Positions 1 through 14,545 of a stretch of 64,000 nucleotides of DNA are shown here, one piece after another. Within the stretch, counting starts at the first letter, position 1; every line of letters starts with the position of its first letter. The notes beneath the pieces are model-generated. The model worked only from the letters and a program-made list of their open reading frames with translations, did no database searches and was not told the DNA's origin. The position numbers and the translations under genes are program-made. Source of the DNA: Callaeas wilsoni (taxonomy: Eukaryota; Chordata; Aves; Passeriformes; Callaeidae); assembly GCA_013398955.1 (NCBI GenBank), contig VWPU01001222.1:41283-105282 (forward strand), given 5' to 3'.

Positions 1-3000
1 TGCTGTTTATTATCCCATCATGGGAATCATTCTCCCAGAGGCTTGCCTCATCTCCTGTGTCTGGTTCCCCATTGACACTCCCTGTGGATTAGTGAATCTC
101 TGAGAGGAGGCCCTCTGAGAAGTGTGACAGAATGTGTTGTGAGAGCTGGCCTTTGAGCTGGAACATCAAAGATTTTATAGCTGACTGTTACATGGGCAGG
201 CAGTTTCTCTGAAGGTTTATATCCAGAAAACTTGAACTTGAATTACGTTAACAACATTTTCAAGTTTTAGCTGTTTGAAGCTGTTTGATGCTATATTCCA
301 GTGCTCATGGACATAGGATTAGTTTCTCCTTGCACTGGACAGGACCAATATAGATGTGTTCCACCAGAGAAGATGGGTGACTTTCTGCAGATTCCTTGCA
401 CAGACTGATGAGAAGAGAACCTCCAGTGTTCAAAGGGATGAACTCTAATTTCTAGAGTACATTAGTTTTGTTCAAAAATGGGATGTAGGAATAGTTGAGA
501 GCATTCTATTTTAAAAATAGCTATTATTTCTGTGTAATAACTAACTCTCATGTTTTGTTCTCGCAAATCAAAATTCTGCCAGTAATCATCAGGAAATCCA
601 GACTGAATGGATTTCAGTCTGTGGTGAAAATGTATTTCTTAGCACAATAAACACCAATTTAAATTGAACATCTACTCTCAGAATGCCACTTTCGAAAAAT
701 ATGAGGTAAAAGACCTGTGAAGCATGCTTAAACTGGAAGAAGTTTTTCTGCTGAAGTTTCAGAAACTCTGTTATCATGTTGAAATTCAGCTTACTTTGGT
801 AGTGGTTTGTGATGGGGATACAGCCATGTCTGGAGTGCTGTGTCATGCTAAGGACTCCAAGGACCTTATACCAGCAAGTGTTGTTCCAACAGTGCAAATT
901 CAGGCATTGTTCAGTTCTAAATAGAAATGGGCCTGAAATATGTCCCTAGATGTGAATCTGAATGGAAGTGCTTCCCTTTACTTTGGCAGCCTAAAAATCA
1001 GTTGTTAAGGCTGATGCTTCTCTGTTGTTATGGACTGAATTTACTGTCCATAAAGCTTTTTTTTTTTGGTAAGCTTTTTCCTTACAGCTGATTGATAGGC
1101 TGTTTCCAGAGGTGGAATTATTGCCCTAGCCTGTGTGGATAGACCTGGGATGTCTCCAGTTGTTATAGATAGGTATGGGGTTTTGTGGTTAACATTTTGC
1201 ACGAAGCAACATACTTCAGCCATAGTTCAAATGTCCACAGGAAGCTTCATGTACATAGAAGTTGCAAATATATGTAATTGGCATGAAGATTAATTCCATT
1301 CAAAGGGAAGCTGACTGATTAAAAAGAACTTTGAGTTCCAGTATCTTATAAAAAATAAATTGCAGAAAGTGGAAACTTGTTCCTTTGCATGCTTTGATTG
1401 TTTTGCATAATCAGTAGGGACTCCTGATGGAAGTGAAGGCAGTGAGATGCTGTGTTCCATTATACTTGCTTTCTTTAGGAAGCAGTAGCTTTACAATTGA
1501 AAAGTCAGCTTTGTTTATCAAACTCTGGTGTGTACGGTGCCAATTTGGTTTTTTTTTTCCCTTTGACTCTTTCCTACCTTTTGCCTTTAGAAATTGTGTT
1601 TAATATTGTTAGATGCAGATTGTGTGTGAGAGCACAGTGTGAGGGGATAGAGGGGAGTGAAAAGGGGACCACTTTGGTGTCCTGCCACAGGCTGGGTGCA
1701 GCTTCTCTTTAGAATCAGAGTGGCTGCCCTGGTGCAGTCCATGGCTGCTTGGCAAAGGGCTGCTGCGGCTGGCACTGTGGGTCTGTCCTCAGCAGCACTC
1801 ATCTCCTCGGCATCTCCGTCTGGAGCTCGCTGAAGAGCGAACAGGAACGCTGCCTAGGACTCTTGAGTGACCCTGGAGTAGCACCAAAGTCCTGGAACGC
1901 TGGGTAGGTTCCTTTTCCTCAGTTTGTAGCCACTGAGTAGAGCTTTGGTTAGGTCCTAGTCAGTGTTGGTTGTTGCTAACAGCCTCTGGCTTCTTCAAAG
2001 TGTCAGTCTACAAAGAAAAATAATATCATGTAGAAATTTATTGGTCTGCCTCTGTGAATGAGAAGGTAGAGTAGAGAAATGGTCCCCAAGCGTACAACTG
2101 GCTTTAAGTGGCTCAGCTGCTTTTCTGCGTTTGACTGACAGTGGCATTAAGGCAGCACAGAATCCCAACTATTCATCTTTTCTGGGGAGAGCAGCTGTCT
2201 TTCAGTTACAGCTAGAGGAATGCAGCTCTCCTCTATGATGTAAGGCAAGCTAAGATAGAAAGGATAATAGGTTCATGCATACAGGATTACATTATTTCCT
2301 TTACCTAAACAACTGACTAAGGTAAGAGGTAAATATTTATTTACCATCTAGAGATATTATATAATTTTAATCATTTTAAGTTAAAATCAGAGTTTTAACA
2401 AATAGTAGATAAAATATGGTTTTACCTCATCTGTATGTTTTACAAATACATTAATGTTCCAGATAAATAATTAAAACCAAAAGAATATTAATACACTAAT
2501 TCCACTTAATTAATACTAGGAATGTATGAGCTGAGAAAAATGGTTAATGAAATTCTAAATCTTTTCACTTTGTCCCCAGTTTATCTCCCTCTTCTCCCTC
2601 CATCTCCCTTACCCAAAGTCTTTGGATTTGTGCATATATCCTGCAGGAAAACTAAAGGTTGAGTTTTTGTTTAGGATGGAAGTGTTAGCCCCTGAGAAGA
2701 AAACACATGGAGAGAATGAAGATTTGCAACAGTATCCTCAGAAGCCTTCAAGCTGTAAGAAAATGCTTAGGAATTGCTGCTTGATAAAGCGAATTTTTGC
2801 CTGGAAAAGTTTGAGCTCTAAAGGTACCTTTTCTATTGAAAATTTTAGTGTAGGAGAAATTGTTGTCCTTCCAAGAATTCTGAATTTTTGATACAATGGT
2901 ATTACTGAATTTAACATCAGTCAAGTTACAGGTACAAAAAGTCTCTGCTGTCTTGAGTCTATTGTGCAAAGAGATTAAAAATGGTACAGCTTTGATTGAG

Positions 3001-6000
3001 GTGCTTTATCATAATGTGATAAAAATAATTGTACTGCATGAGTATTCATTTTGCAGCACATAAAAATACATGGTCTGCAGAAAAAAAAAATCCTTCAGTC
3101 AGAAGATAAATGAGTAAATGTAAAATCCCAGGAATGTGATGTATCAATTTATCAGAGCCCAACCCAAAATTCTGTTTTGATGAGTAAAACCTCCTTTCAT
3201 TGTTGTCAGAGTATATTTGCATGGAAATTACATGATCAATCCCTTTGTCTTTGAGAAAATGGAGAAAGGTAACATTCTGTCACATTTATACATAATGATG
3301 TTATGTACTGTATTTATTAATAAATACAGAAAGAAATGCTTCTTTTTTAAATTAGAAGTTGGCTGTGAAATATCTCACCATTGAAAGTTGAACTCTTTTA
3401 TGAATAACAAATTAAACAGCAACCAACCTGAAATGATGGTTAGTCTGCTTCACATTATTTCCCTCAGGAACATACAAACAGTTAAGAACTTTGTTCAGCA
3501 CAGATTCCTCTTTTTACCATCATATTTGTATTTTGCAACATTATGTAAAAACAGAAGAAAAAACACTGCCCCAAACAGTTCTTTTGCATTTTGGCAGCAT
3601 TTTTCATTCACTTGTACACAGTTTATGACAGAAAGAAACAAATAAAAACCAAACCAGGTCCTCAGTATATTCAATTTATGTCAAACAGAATGAAAAATAA
3701 TGCATAACATTGCTTTGTCATGAAGAGCTAAGTCACCATAACCTGAGCTTGTGGTATGTTACTTTATTTACACATTTTCTTGAAAGGCTATGCTCTAATA
3801 GCTTAGTTCCAGCTTTTAGAAACAATGTTCTGGTTAAATACAACCTGCCTCTGCTTTTAAACTGCACTGATCTCTGCATTGTCCAAGTAAATAAATGCTT
3901 CATATGCCTTTTAATCTGAGCATAAACATTTAGCTATTCTCAGCCAATAATTTTTAAAGGTTTAAGTTAATATTTTCAACAAATGGGTGCTTTAATCACA
4001 TGCATATTATGATTTGCTAAATACATGTTTGATTTCCTATTATTGCATCAGGTTGTACCTGTAATTTGCTGAACTTTCTTTTTTTTGTATTGTTACTGGA
4101 GCTAATGAGGCAAAAATAGGTTTTCTGTAACTCTTTCAGAACATTCATCCTTCAGTTCGTGTGAATTTGTAGAACTTTTTCATTGGATTATTTATCATCA
4201 ATCTCAGTAGCTTGAAGCAAGCACCTCTCTAGAAATGATGGATGAATCTGAAGCAAATTTCATTGAAATTTATAGGTCTGATTCTTCAGTACCTTCAAAC
4301 TGGCTAATAATTTACACCTCCAAAAAGGGTCTTAAAACAGTCAATAGGTGATGATAGAATTAAGTATTTATTTTATTTTGGTAAAGTGAATTAGCAGATG
4401 GATGTATCACTGTAAAATAGGGCTCAGTTAAGTTACTCTTGGTGACTCTGGCAGAGACAAAATCAGAATCTGACACAGAGTTAACTCAAAATGAAGCGAT
4501 TATTTTTGCTTTATGTAGTACTAAGTGATAGAAAGCGTATTCCCATAGGGATACCTTTACAAGAAGCTTTGAATATTTATCAGGATCCAGAAGACAGACA
4601 TCCTGAGGTACCTTCTTCAGCATTGTGCTGTTGTCCAAGGTGACCTCAGTGACCAAATAGGTTTTGTTGGACTGCAATGATGGAGCATTCCTAGTACTCA
4701 TGGCAGTGCTGTAGGAGCTGAGAGCACGTGGCTACAGAGCTGCTTGCTCAGTACCTACTGCTTTCTGTTGGAAGAGTGAAGGTGCGTTTGCAAATCATAT
4801 TGTGGTGGCTCATTCCCACTTAGATATTCTTTTACACAAGTCAGAGTCCCCACTGGTTATCTTAAGCTAACTTACACTGGTAAAGTGGTATAAAAATTGT
4901 CATTAGGCAGTTGAGGCTTGTTGTGTAGTATTTAAAAAAGAATTGAAATTTTTTTGTCCTTATTTCTAAAAAATCATGATAGCTCTAAATACCAAATTAT
5001 TTGGTAATTCATTGCCCTTGTAACAGTTTGCAGCTGGAAATGCTGGAAAGTAATGGATATTTGATCTTTCTTTTAAAAGAGATAATATTTCTCCTCTAAA
5101 ATTCATTTTCCATGTGTTAGTTTATTTGTATAATCCTGCAGCTGAGTTTGTCAAAATGTTTTACCTTCATAGAATGAATTATTTTTTCAGAAACAATTTC
5201 CATTTATGAATTTGGAGCAAGAAAATAAATGTTTGATTTACTGCAATGTTGGGATGATTTAACTCTATTTTCAGAATGGAAGATCTTCACTCTTATGATA
5301 AAATTTTAGATTATCCTCCCACTGGGGATGTCTTCCTGCTCTTCCTGTTTAAAAATCTGGGAATAAGAAGAATGCTATTTTATAAGTACCGGAAAGATAA
5401 TTATACTCAACCCTTTCTGATGCAGTATTTAAACAGTATGGATTCAATGCACGAGTGCATCCTCAAAAGGATGATCAAGAGAATTAAAAAAAAAAGCACC
5501 TTCTTGTATTTCAAACAAAAGTAAATGGAATAACATGTTTGTCAATGGGAAACGTTTTCATACTAAACCCAGTATTTTAATCAATGCTCAAGGCTTGGTA
5601 ATTTGACTAATGCCATCAGACAGTAGTTTCAGAGAGCAGGGATCTTGTAACCGAGGCCAGAGGAACAGTCTATGACAGTGCCAAGAATGCATCAGTGAGA
5701 GCTTGATGCTGCAATAAACTCTGAGCCCAAGTTTAAAGGATGTGTTGAAAAACTTCCAATTTTAAATGCTTAGTTTCAAAAATGGGCAGCCCTGAAGTAT
5801 CCCCTCGCTAAATTGGCAGCCTCCTCAGCTAACCTAGGGCAGTTAGGAGTCTTTCACGATCATTCCGTGCCATGAATATACATTTGCTGCAGATTTTGTA
5901 AAATGCAAATGAGAGACACCAGAGGACAACAAGTTGTCTGTCATGAAGATAAATTTGGAGGCATGGTACTGCTGACTCTGCATTTCATACTGCTAAAAAT

Positions 6001-7189
6001 ACTATGTATGATCAACTATTTATTTATGTTTTTTACATGGTTTGTGTTTCCTCATATCACATATTTATGAGTTGAGGTACAAGTGCTTTAGGAATAATCC
6101 CAAACTGTCAATCACTGTGTGTGTTTTCCCCGTCAAACAGTACATTTGACAAAGTATATATGGAAAAAATAGCCCAAGTTATTTCAGAGCTAGTTAAAAT
6201 TCTGCTCTGCCTAGGGTGCTTCATACTGTTTCAGACCTTGAATAGCCCAAAAAATTCCTGCTGAAGATTGTCAGTACCAGATTTTTAAATATGGAGTTTG
6301 TGTGAATAGGGTAGTAGTTTGTCTCCTGTGGCCCATTTGCCTTTGCTTGTCCTATGCAAATAAGTTGATCATTGCTTTGAAACCTAGTCACATCTCATGG
6401 TCTCTCAAAGACCATGAAAGACTTTTCCCCCTAGTTGTTAAAAATTAACAAAAATGTTTATTCATATAGGATAGGGGTCATTGGGACTGAAATATTTTTC
6501 CAGTGTCTCTCAACATTACTTCTTGTGTGCTTTTCTTTTGAGCAATGAAGTGATGAGGCAAAGACAACACGTAAGGTAGAAAGTGATGACATCAGGATTT
6601 GCATTCCACTATCAAAGCCCTCAATTGCCAGAAAGTATCATGACTCATGAAACAGGATTTTTTCCCTAACTTGATTACTGAAGCAAAACCATCTTTTTTA
6701 TTTGCTTGTGCATGGAGTGATAGTTCCTGAAATCTGCCTGGTCCTAGTTAACCTTTCCTACAGGAAAAGTATGAGATAAATGGTGTAGATAAAAGTGTCA
6801 GAAAACAGCAATAAATAATGGATATTCAGTTTCAGGAGCACCATATACTCCTGACTTCATTCCCTTGTCCCAGTAGCTGCTCTTTGCTAACCGTTCTCTC
6901 CTAAAGGATGGCTGATATACAGTTCAGATCTTAACTTGTCCAGAAATTGAGTTTTTATGGCCTGTCAGATGTGTAATTTTTTTTCTGTCATTTCAGAGTA
7001 CATCCTGTAGTTTTTTTGGGTTTTTTTTTCCCCTCAGCTTTCTCACAGATGCTTTGAGTGTTATTTGGTTTCTGTTGAAATCACAGATTTATGTGAGAGA
7101 CCTTTATATGGGTACTAGGAAGTATTTGTCCTGTGTGCCTATAGAACTGCAGTTCACATGGCTTTGCAATTTTGAGTCAGAAAGCCTCT
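1..7189. other. AT-rich single-copy DNA, no gene recognised
   Basis: I see no gene, CR1 piece or RNA gene here. Open frames are short (under 105 codons), lack family motifs and overlap on both strands, as expected by chance. A GC-richer patch lies at about 1660-1905 and a pyrimidine-rich tract at about 2571-2616. A complex stretch at about 5880-5990 contains an octamer-like site, ATGCAAAT (5903-5910), and could be a conserved noncoding element, but this cannot be tested without alignment. The region could be intronic or intergenic. Confidence 0.7.
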
Positions 7190-7259
7190 AAGAGAAAAAA
7201 AGAGGAGGGGAAGGGAGAGGGAAGAAAAAGAAAGAGGGATCGAGGAAGGGAGAGAGAAG
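7190..7259 (+). repeat. Purine-rich (GA)n-like low-complexity tract
   Basis: Positions 7190-7239 are purine only on the plus strand (mixed AAGAG, GGGA and GAAA units). After a TC interruption the purine run continues to about 7259. It is degenerate, not a clean microsatellite. Mirror-like polypurine tracts of this kind can form triplex DNA, but nothing here shows that it does. Confidence 0.85.
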
Positions 7260-10200
7260 TTGTGGAGAGACTGAGGACTGTGTCCCTTGCCAGACCTGCT
7301 TCTCCTTTCCATTCTAGATGCTCAACATGTAAATATTTAGAGCATAACCCTTTGCAATATTTCTTGAATGCTGAAAAAGCAGGCTTTGCAGTCTGTTACT
7401 GCATGTATTGATGACTGAAGAGATTAACATATCTGAGATTTTATGCTCTGAACACAAACACAGAAATCCATATAAAAATGGAACTTTTAATGGTTTTAGA
7501 CAATGTTTATTTTGTAAAAACTACAAGAAAGGAATTTACTTGAGAATTCAAAACTAGCAGTGTTTAGCCCACTTCATCTATTTGAAATATTTATTAAAAT
7601 ATTTACAATTTGATGCTGCTGCTCTTGGTATACATATTAATCTTACGTAAGTTTGCTACCCAGAACTTAGACCCAGGAAAACTTACAGGGTGAAAAGCGT
7701 ATTCACTTTTTGTCTTTGAATGATATTTTTTCAGAATTAATGAACATTGCTCAGTATTGCTTTGGGTATTTCATTAATTACAATGAACTATGAATTAGCA
7801 CTGTTTTCTTTTTTGGCTCTAATAAATCAAAGTTTCTTGTTGCCTTATACCTTCTGGCTCTCTGTGCAAATGATCCATTTTATGTTATGGAAGTTTTACC
7901 TTCTGAACAAATATTGAATACATTGTGTATGCATATTTTTTCAAATCACTGAACTGGATGGAAAATGTGGATGAACTCCATTTAAATGTAAAAGTGTTGT
8001 TAAGTGAACATTTTTATTTATTTCAAGTTTATTCCTTGAAACCAATATAGGATTCTATTCTTAGCTAAATAATTCTTCACATTAGAATAAAGATGTAGTT
8101 GTATATATTTACTAGGTATGAAAAAACTGTTTTAAAAATGCTAAGAAAAGAATGAAAGATGAGTAATAATCTATTTTAAATATTTTTTTATTTTGCTTTA
8201 CACTAACTAAAGCCTGTTTACCTATTATAATCTCAGACAAAGGAGTTTGTATTAGGTTACCTTACAAAAAGGGGCACCTTGTAGTTTGTTCCCTTCTTGC
8301 CAAGTGCTACCTCTGAAAGACAAATCATGGCAATAAAATTAGAGGCTCTCCCTGATGAACGTAATTTTTTTTTAATTTGTAGCACGGAGAGATCTAGTCT
8401 CAGTAAGACTTCTAATACTCTCTTCAGGGCAGCAGTAATAGTATCACAAATTAACAGGAAAGTGTACTATTTAGGAATTCTTGCTGTCTTTCAGATCATT
8501 AAAATGGGAATTGGAAAAACATTGATTCTCACAATTTTGAACCATTCCAGAGTGATTAATGTTTTGAAAAGGGGTTTTACTGTGTATTTGTGTACAGACT
8601 TGTTAAACTGAGTATTGCATGTAGCTAATGGGAATATGAGGCTCTGACACACACTTTTGTATGTATAAAATTATGTCACATCATTTTTGGATCCAGAAAG
8701 TTCAATAATCACTCTCCTCTATTTCTCATAAGAAACACCTCATGAACATATAGGTTATGAAGCTTTTCATTTTTCTTAAAATTTTAAAATTATTAGTTAG
8801 AGGCCACAGTCATTACAAAAAAATCTTGCAGCTTTACTCTGTACTTACAAGGTTTTTAAACATTTCCAAATTTTAAAATAAAGGGGCCAAACTCTTGCAA
8901 TAACCACTAGTTTACAGTTTGGGGAGAATTCATACATGCATCTTTAGAGCCTTTGAAATGGTTATTAGTGCCTATAAAAGTATTATCCATAACTAAGTTT
9001 TTAAAGGTGCTTAATACAAAGATAGCACGTTGCAAAGTGCAGATTATGAAGTCAGTTCTCCTTAGGGGGAATGTGCCTATAATGTAAGGAGAATGATATT
9101 CCATGGAAATCAGATTTCCTTAGGGTTTGACATTCAAAGGATAAAACATGCTCCACAGTTAACCCCTGAGAAATAAGGCTCAGAAAGATGTGGGTGTATC
9201 ACTTCATGGAGTTTCTGCTTTATGCTTCCCTGGATATATAAACATTACACAACAGGGTCTGTCTCTCCTTTTCTCTTGGAGGTTTGTTTCCTTCATGTCA
9301 GAATGGATTTTTATGGTCTCCTGCAATTGCCACCTTTCTAATTCCAGCATTGCCGTTATCAGGAGGGACATGATGCTGGAAGATGAAGCCTTAACTCATG
9401 GCAGGTTGCTGCCTAAAACTCTGCATTTGCAGAAGAGCACCTTGAACTCATGAGCTTTTTTGCTCTTTGTGTCTCTTTCTCTTCCTACTGACCAGTATCA
9501 GCATGAAGCAGTTTGCATAAGTGTCCTAAGAGTGCACAATTCTAAATTAGCTCTAATTAAGAGCTATGAACAGACACTTTTTATTAACCATTTAGTTTTT
9601 GATTAATCATCACAAATATGTGTTTTCTTTTCACATAAAAATCATGAGGAACCATCAAGCTGACTGGAACCTTTCCAGGACTGTCACTCTGGGCTCTGCA
9701 TAGTGAAATTTAATTTTTTTTTTTTGAGATCATTAATCCTACTGACCAATGAGCAACTTACTGTTCAGTCAGTTTAAGCTATTAAAACACAATCCTACCA
9801 TCTTCTTGAATTGGGCTGAAGAATGTAAGGAATAGCTGATTAACTAATTTTTAATCAGCTGGTTATACCAGAAATATAATTTTCTCTAATTCTTTTTGTT
9901 TCTCTAGCAAAATTGGAGTTACTGCTTCAATATTATGCAGATATCTGAAAATTATCCATTGCACTACTATATAGAAATTATATTCTCTGAAGGTGAAAGC
10001 AAGCTATGAAGTTCTGACCTCTCAATTGGAGAATCTGATGTCTGATTTTGTTTCCTCATATTTTCCTTCATTTTTACACAAAAATCAGTGTCCCATTTTT
10101 AAAAAGAGAAAAAAAAAAGTGTTGCTAATTTATTGAAAGTCTATTACCTGAAAATCAAGTTCTAGCAATCAAATGTTTGGAATACTATAAATGGTAGAGG

Positions 10201-12485
10201 TTCACTACTTTTGGAAACTTAAATATATCCTTTAAGAAAACAGTATATATTCGTATTAAGTCTCTGTACTCATAGTATCTTTGATTTTTACCGTGTCTGC
10301 CAACTGCTGATTTTTTATTTAAAAACATTTTATCAATCCAAGACTAATAGGCCAAAGAAGCATATTAGATTAAGTGGAAGGACTTTTATATTCATGGCAT
10401 ACTTAGAAAATGGAATCAATCTTTAAATATCTTGCCACTTTCCATCTGGGCATTATTCCAGCAATTTAAATTACTAAATATACTGCGAGTATTCCAGATT
10501 AAATGAGACCTCTGAATGTCTTTTTATAAATGGTATGGCTCATAAAGAACTGAATTTGTTGTGATTGGCGAGATCTGCATTTTGTTTACCGAATTTACTG
10601 GGTATTAGTGCAGTTTAACACAACTGCATTTGCAAGCATCTGTGCCTGGAAAGAATCCTGTGACTGGAAGGAGCACTTCTGTTGCAGATCAAGGTAGCTG
10701 ACACAAGCAGCTTCTTAAAAGAAGTATGCAAAACCAGGGGTTTTTGATTTGGTTTTGTTTTTGTTGTGCTGAATCATTACGACTGGATAACTTTTTACAA
10801 AAGATCAAAATAAAAGGAAAATCAGCATATCTCAGAAGTGAAAAGTTAGGGCAGAAGAAAGGAGAGAAAAACAGTAGGAAATGACAAAATTGCATGTTGC
10901 TTTGTTTGCTGCTGCCATCCCTCTCCGCCTTTAATTTAAATTGTTGTACGTATGGGAGTCTGCAGTGTGGTCTTCGTAGTTCTGGCACACAACAATTCTG
11001 ATAGGATAGATTTGCCCTTCTTTGAGCCCAAAAGGGGTAAGCAGGAGGATGTGGGGCTTTTCATTGCTGCAGTAATGCTGTCCTGCTGGCACCTCCCTGC
11101 TGTTCCTCCCAGTAGCATTATCTTCTTGGCAAGGAGATGCGTTCTCTGTTATTCTTTAACTTGCTTACTTATCCTTTCTGTGTGCAAGAAACTTACAAAG
11201 AGCCAGTTAGGAGGTGAAGTTTTTCACCAAGCCATCTAAATGTTTAGTGGGCTCAATGACAATATTAGTCATATGTGGCAACAGTGCAACTGAATTTTCC
11301 AGATCACCCCAGCCAAATGCCAGCAAGCCTATACTGTGTAGGAAAAGCAGAAGGCACACTCGGCTTCACATATGCCACAGAAAATGGTGCAGGAAATGTT
11401 GAGCTACCTGTGTGCTTTTTGTACTGTTCTCTGCAACCCTCCATGTTTGAGGCCAGCCTGATTTCTTTGTTATACAAGGTGGGAAAAGGAAAATTATAAT
11501 AGGTGAAAAAGTTGAAAAATTTTATTACCTTTAATACTAAAAGTCCTTTTCTAAAGCATCATTTAATTTGTGTTATCTTTGGTCTTGTGAGTGTAACCTT
11601 GAAAAGGTTGGGCTTATCATTCTAAGCAGTAGAGAAGACCTATTTCTGACAATATGAGAACTCAGTGTCTAGGACAGTAGTAAGGTGAAGCTGGTTTCAT
11701 CACCTCCTGCTGGCCTAAGCATATGCATAGGTTCAAGTTGACTTGAATGTAACAGCAAGGACTGCCGGCGAGAATACATCGTAGTTAAACCTCTGTCAGT
11801 TCATATCACCAAGTTCCTCTGAATATAATTAGCATCACTACGTCTGACTTCCTTGTTATACTTAATGTATATATGTATTTAAAGCCATGAAAATACTACA
11901 GCTTTGACTGTAGCATCTATCGGCTGAGCTGTGAGAAGTGTCTCTATGTTTATCTTTGCACATGTTTGTGTTTATCTTTGCTGCTTGAGAGGTAAAATTC
12001 TTTAACTGAAGACCATTCAGTTGACAAGAGCTACCCTTTCCAAACTGTGATAGTTTCACTACTTAAACTAAGTCCTTTCATTCATACCACTTCTGAGATG
12101 AAAAGTGACCAGTGAGAAAAATCGAACTTAGATGGAGTAGGGGAATCATCGCAGTATGTCCCTACAGTAACATAAAATCTGTCCTTGTGTTTCTGAATCT
12201 CAATATTCTCTGCTGTCAGAAAACACAGAAGTTACTCCATCTCCTTCTAGTTTTAAATTATATGGGGACATAGTAACTTACTGCAGCTGTTTATCTCTTT
12301 CCAGCTGTAAATTTGTCTGAAACTAAAACCCCTCTACTTTCAGTACAAAAACAGTGCAATTCCATAGTTCTTGAGTGAGCGATTTAGTGAAAATAGTGAA
12401 CAAAACAGGATACAAAGAAGAAAAGAGGTCCATATGGTTAATTTATGCTGGAGAACCAAATTTCTTCTCCCACAGAGCCCCTGTG
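7260..12485. other. AT-rich single-copy DNA, no gene recognised
   Basis: No repeat family or gene is recognisable. It contains short T runs (for example about 9715-9726) and chance frames of about 60-104 codons, such as 8297-8611 (+) and 10689-10988 (-), whose translations show no domain or motif. The region is probably intergenic or intronic. Confidence 0.65.
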
Positions 12486-12734
12486 TCATAGAATCATAGA
12501 ATATGCTGAGTTGGAAGGGACCCATCAAGATCATGGAGTCCAGCTCCTGGCCCTGTGCAGGACACCCCAGGAATCACTCTGTGTGCCCAGCAATATTGTT
12601 CAAACGCTTGAATGCTGTCAGGCTTTGTGCTGTGACCACTCTCCTGAGGAGCCTGCTCCAGTGCCCAGACACCCTCTGGGTGAAGAACCTTTTCCTCATA
12701 TCCTGATAACTAACCTAAACCTCCCCTGATGTGA
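12486..12734 (-). mobile_element. CR1 non-LTR retrotransposon, 3' untranslated end
   Basis: Read on the minus strand this is the last roughly 250 bp of a CR1 element. Its 3' terminus is at the left, where TCATAGAATCATAGAAT is the complement of the CR1 terminal octamer repeat. Next come the typical 3'-UTR blocks: the GTTGGAAGGGACC-like block, the 'CCTGTGCAGGACACCCCAGG' block and the 'TCTGGGTGAAGAACCTTTTCCT' block. The piece stops near 12734, close to the point on the consensus where the next minus-strand piece (14546-15465) begins, which suggests the two were once one element. Subfamily looks like CR1-Y/J, recalled from consensus and not tested. Confidence 0.93.
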
Positions 12735-14545
12735 CATGAAAGGAGTCAGTTAAGACAAATTTTAGGTACTGACACTGTCTGTTTCTTGTTTTCTGAGTGA
12801 ATCCTTGGAGTTTGACTTGCAGAATATCGAGCACTTGCACCATTACTAACTAGGCTTTGAACATATATGAAAGGCTGTGTACTAAGCATTGTGAAAATGA
12901 GCTTCCTTGAGTTTCCTACCAAGTGCCCAAATTAATCAATACCTTTGATCTTAATCTCACTGTGCCTCTGTTCTGCATAAAGTAGGTATAATAATAACCT
13001 CTCATCTCACAAGGATATTTTGAATATAAATGTAGTAATGTTTCTGAAGCATTTAGACACTGCAGTGATGAACATCAGAGAGAAGTCTGTTTTCAGTTCA
13101 GATTTTCAATAACGTTTGATAAGTAAGTTATGGGAGCACAAAATGAGGAAAGTGTGAAGTTTTGAATTTGGTAAATAGCTAATATCCGTGAATTAAATTA
13201 ACTTATCAAAAGAAACTCCTGTTCAAACTAAAGCACATCATCATGTCAATAAAAGGTTGCACCATAATGCATATGTAGAAAGGGGCTGAACTAATGCTGT
13301 TAGGATTTATGATCACGGTACAGTTCTTTTGATGTATACTTCCTATGTAATTAATATATATTCCAGAATTTGTGCGTGGGAAGTATTCATAACATAAAAC
13401 TCAGATCTTTGCTTGTAGTTCAGCTTAAAAGCAGGAGTGATGTGATTGATCTAAGCATCAATCCCTATTACAAGGGGTGAAGGGTACAGATGGATGTACA
13501 CCTTTTATTTAATTGTGTGATGCTAAATTTTGGCTTACTGGAGTGAATGAGAATCTTGCCACTAGGTCTCATTTTAAAAGGAATTTTACTCAATTGCTTT
13601 ATATAGATAACCCTATTCTGATAAGTTAAATGTTTATGTAGGAAAACAAAATATCACCCAAATGTTAGCTTTGTACCTTTTTAATGAATGTTGTATTTGT
13701 TTAGAAGGAACATTTTGGGGAAAAATATTGGGTTTTTTTTCAGTTGATTCTGTGATTCTGCGATTTTTGAATAATAAAAAATAACCAAATAATATTTCAT
13801 TTTTGCTAGAAATGTTTAGTGACTCATTTTGAACATGGTGTCAATACCTAACTTACTTAATTTATAACCTCATTTAAACTATTTGTTTACTTCATTTTAT
13901 GTGACTCAAACAATAAAATCTCCAAATCTCAAGAAAAGAACAGGAAGTTTTAAAATTTTTATTACCAAAATCAAATCACAGAAATGGGGGGGAAAAATCA
14001 ATATAAATTTATTTTTATAATTCAGTTAAGCTACAATTGAATCTATATAAGAACTAATCAGTATACTATAATTGAAGAGATATTTTTGGACCAATGTACC
14101 AGCTGGTATCACAGATGGTACAGATGGCATAAAGCTCTTTAATGGGACAAAGATAATGTGTTGGCACAAAGAAAGTTGAGTATATGAACATGTGATTTTT
14201 CTTTCTCATTATAAACTGTCTAAGCAGTGTAATTTTAATTGATACACAATTGATACATTTATATTCCACAAATTGGGTAAATACTAAGATTAATACTTTG
14301 CAGTCAATGCCATCAGTATAAACTTAGGTTGTTCTGGAAAATCTTGTATGCCATAGTAGGCAACAACTTATTAAACATGGTGGTTTGAAAGAAAGAATTA
14401 CAAAGCAAGTTTGATATTATTTAGCCTACCTGATGGGATTAGTGGAGAAATTTGTGGAAAGATCTGAATCCCTCATAAAGGTTTTATTCCACGAGCTTTC
14501 ATGTTCATATAGACATGGCAAGAAGTATGATAATAGTATTGGCAG
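12735..14545. other. 1.8-kb AT-rich segment between two abutting CR1 pieces (possible insertion)
   Basis: This segment has no recognised gene or repeat. It separates two CR1 fragments of the same orientation whose consensus coordinates appear nearly continuous, so it may be a younger insertion into one CR1. I see no terminal inverted repeat, LTR or poly-A tail at its edges. The hexamer GACATG occurs near both sides (about 12732-12737 and 14513-14518), too short to be convincing as a target-site duplication. At about 13747-13760 lies TTCTGTGATTCTGC, which resembles a CR1 terminal octamer but lacks any CR1 body. Confidence 0.5.

Noticed and set aside
13747..13762. TTCTGTGATTCTGCG as a CR1 end
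   Set aside because: There is no CR1 body upstream; two octamer-like units are not enough.
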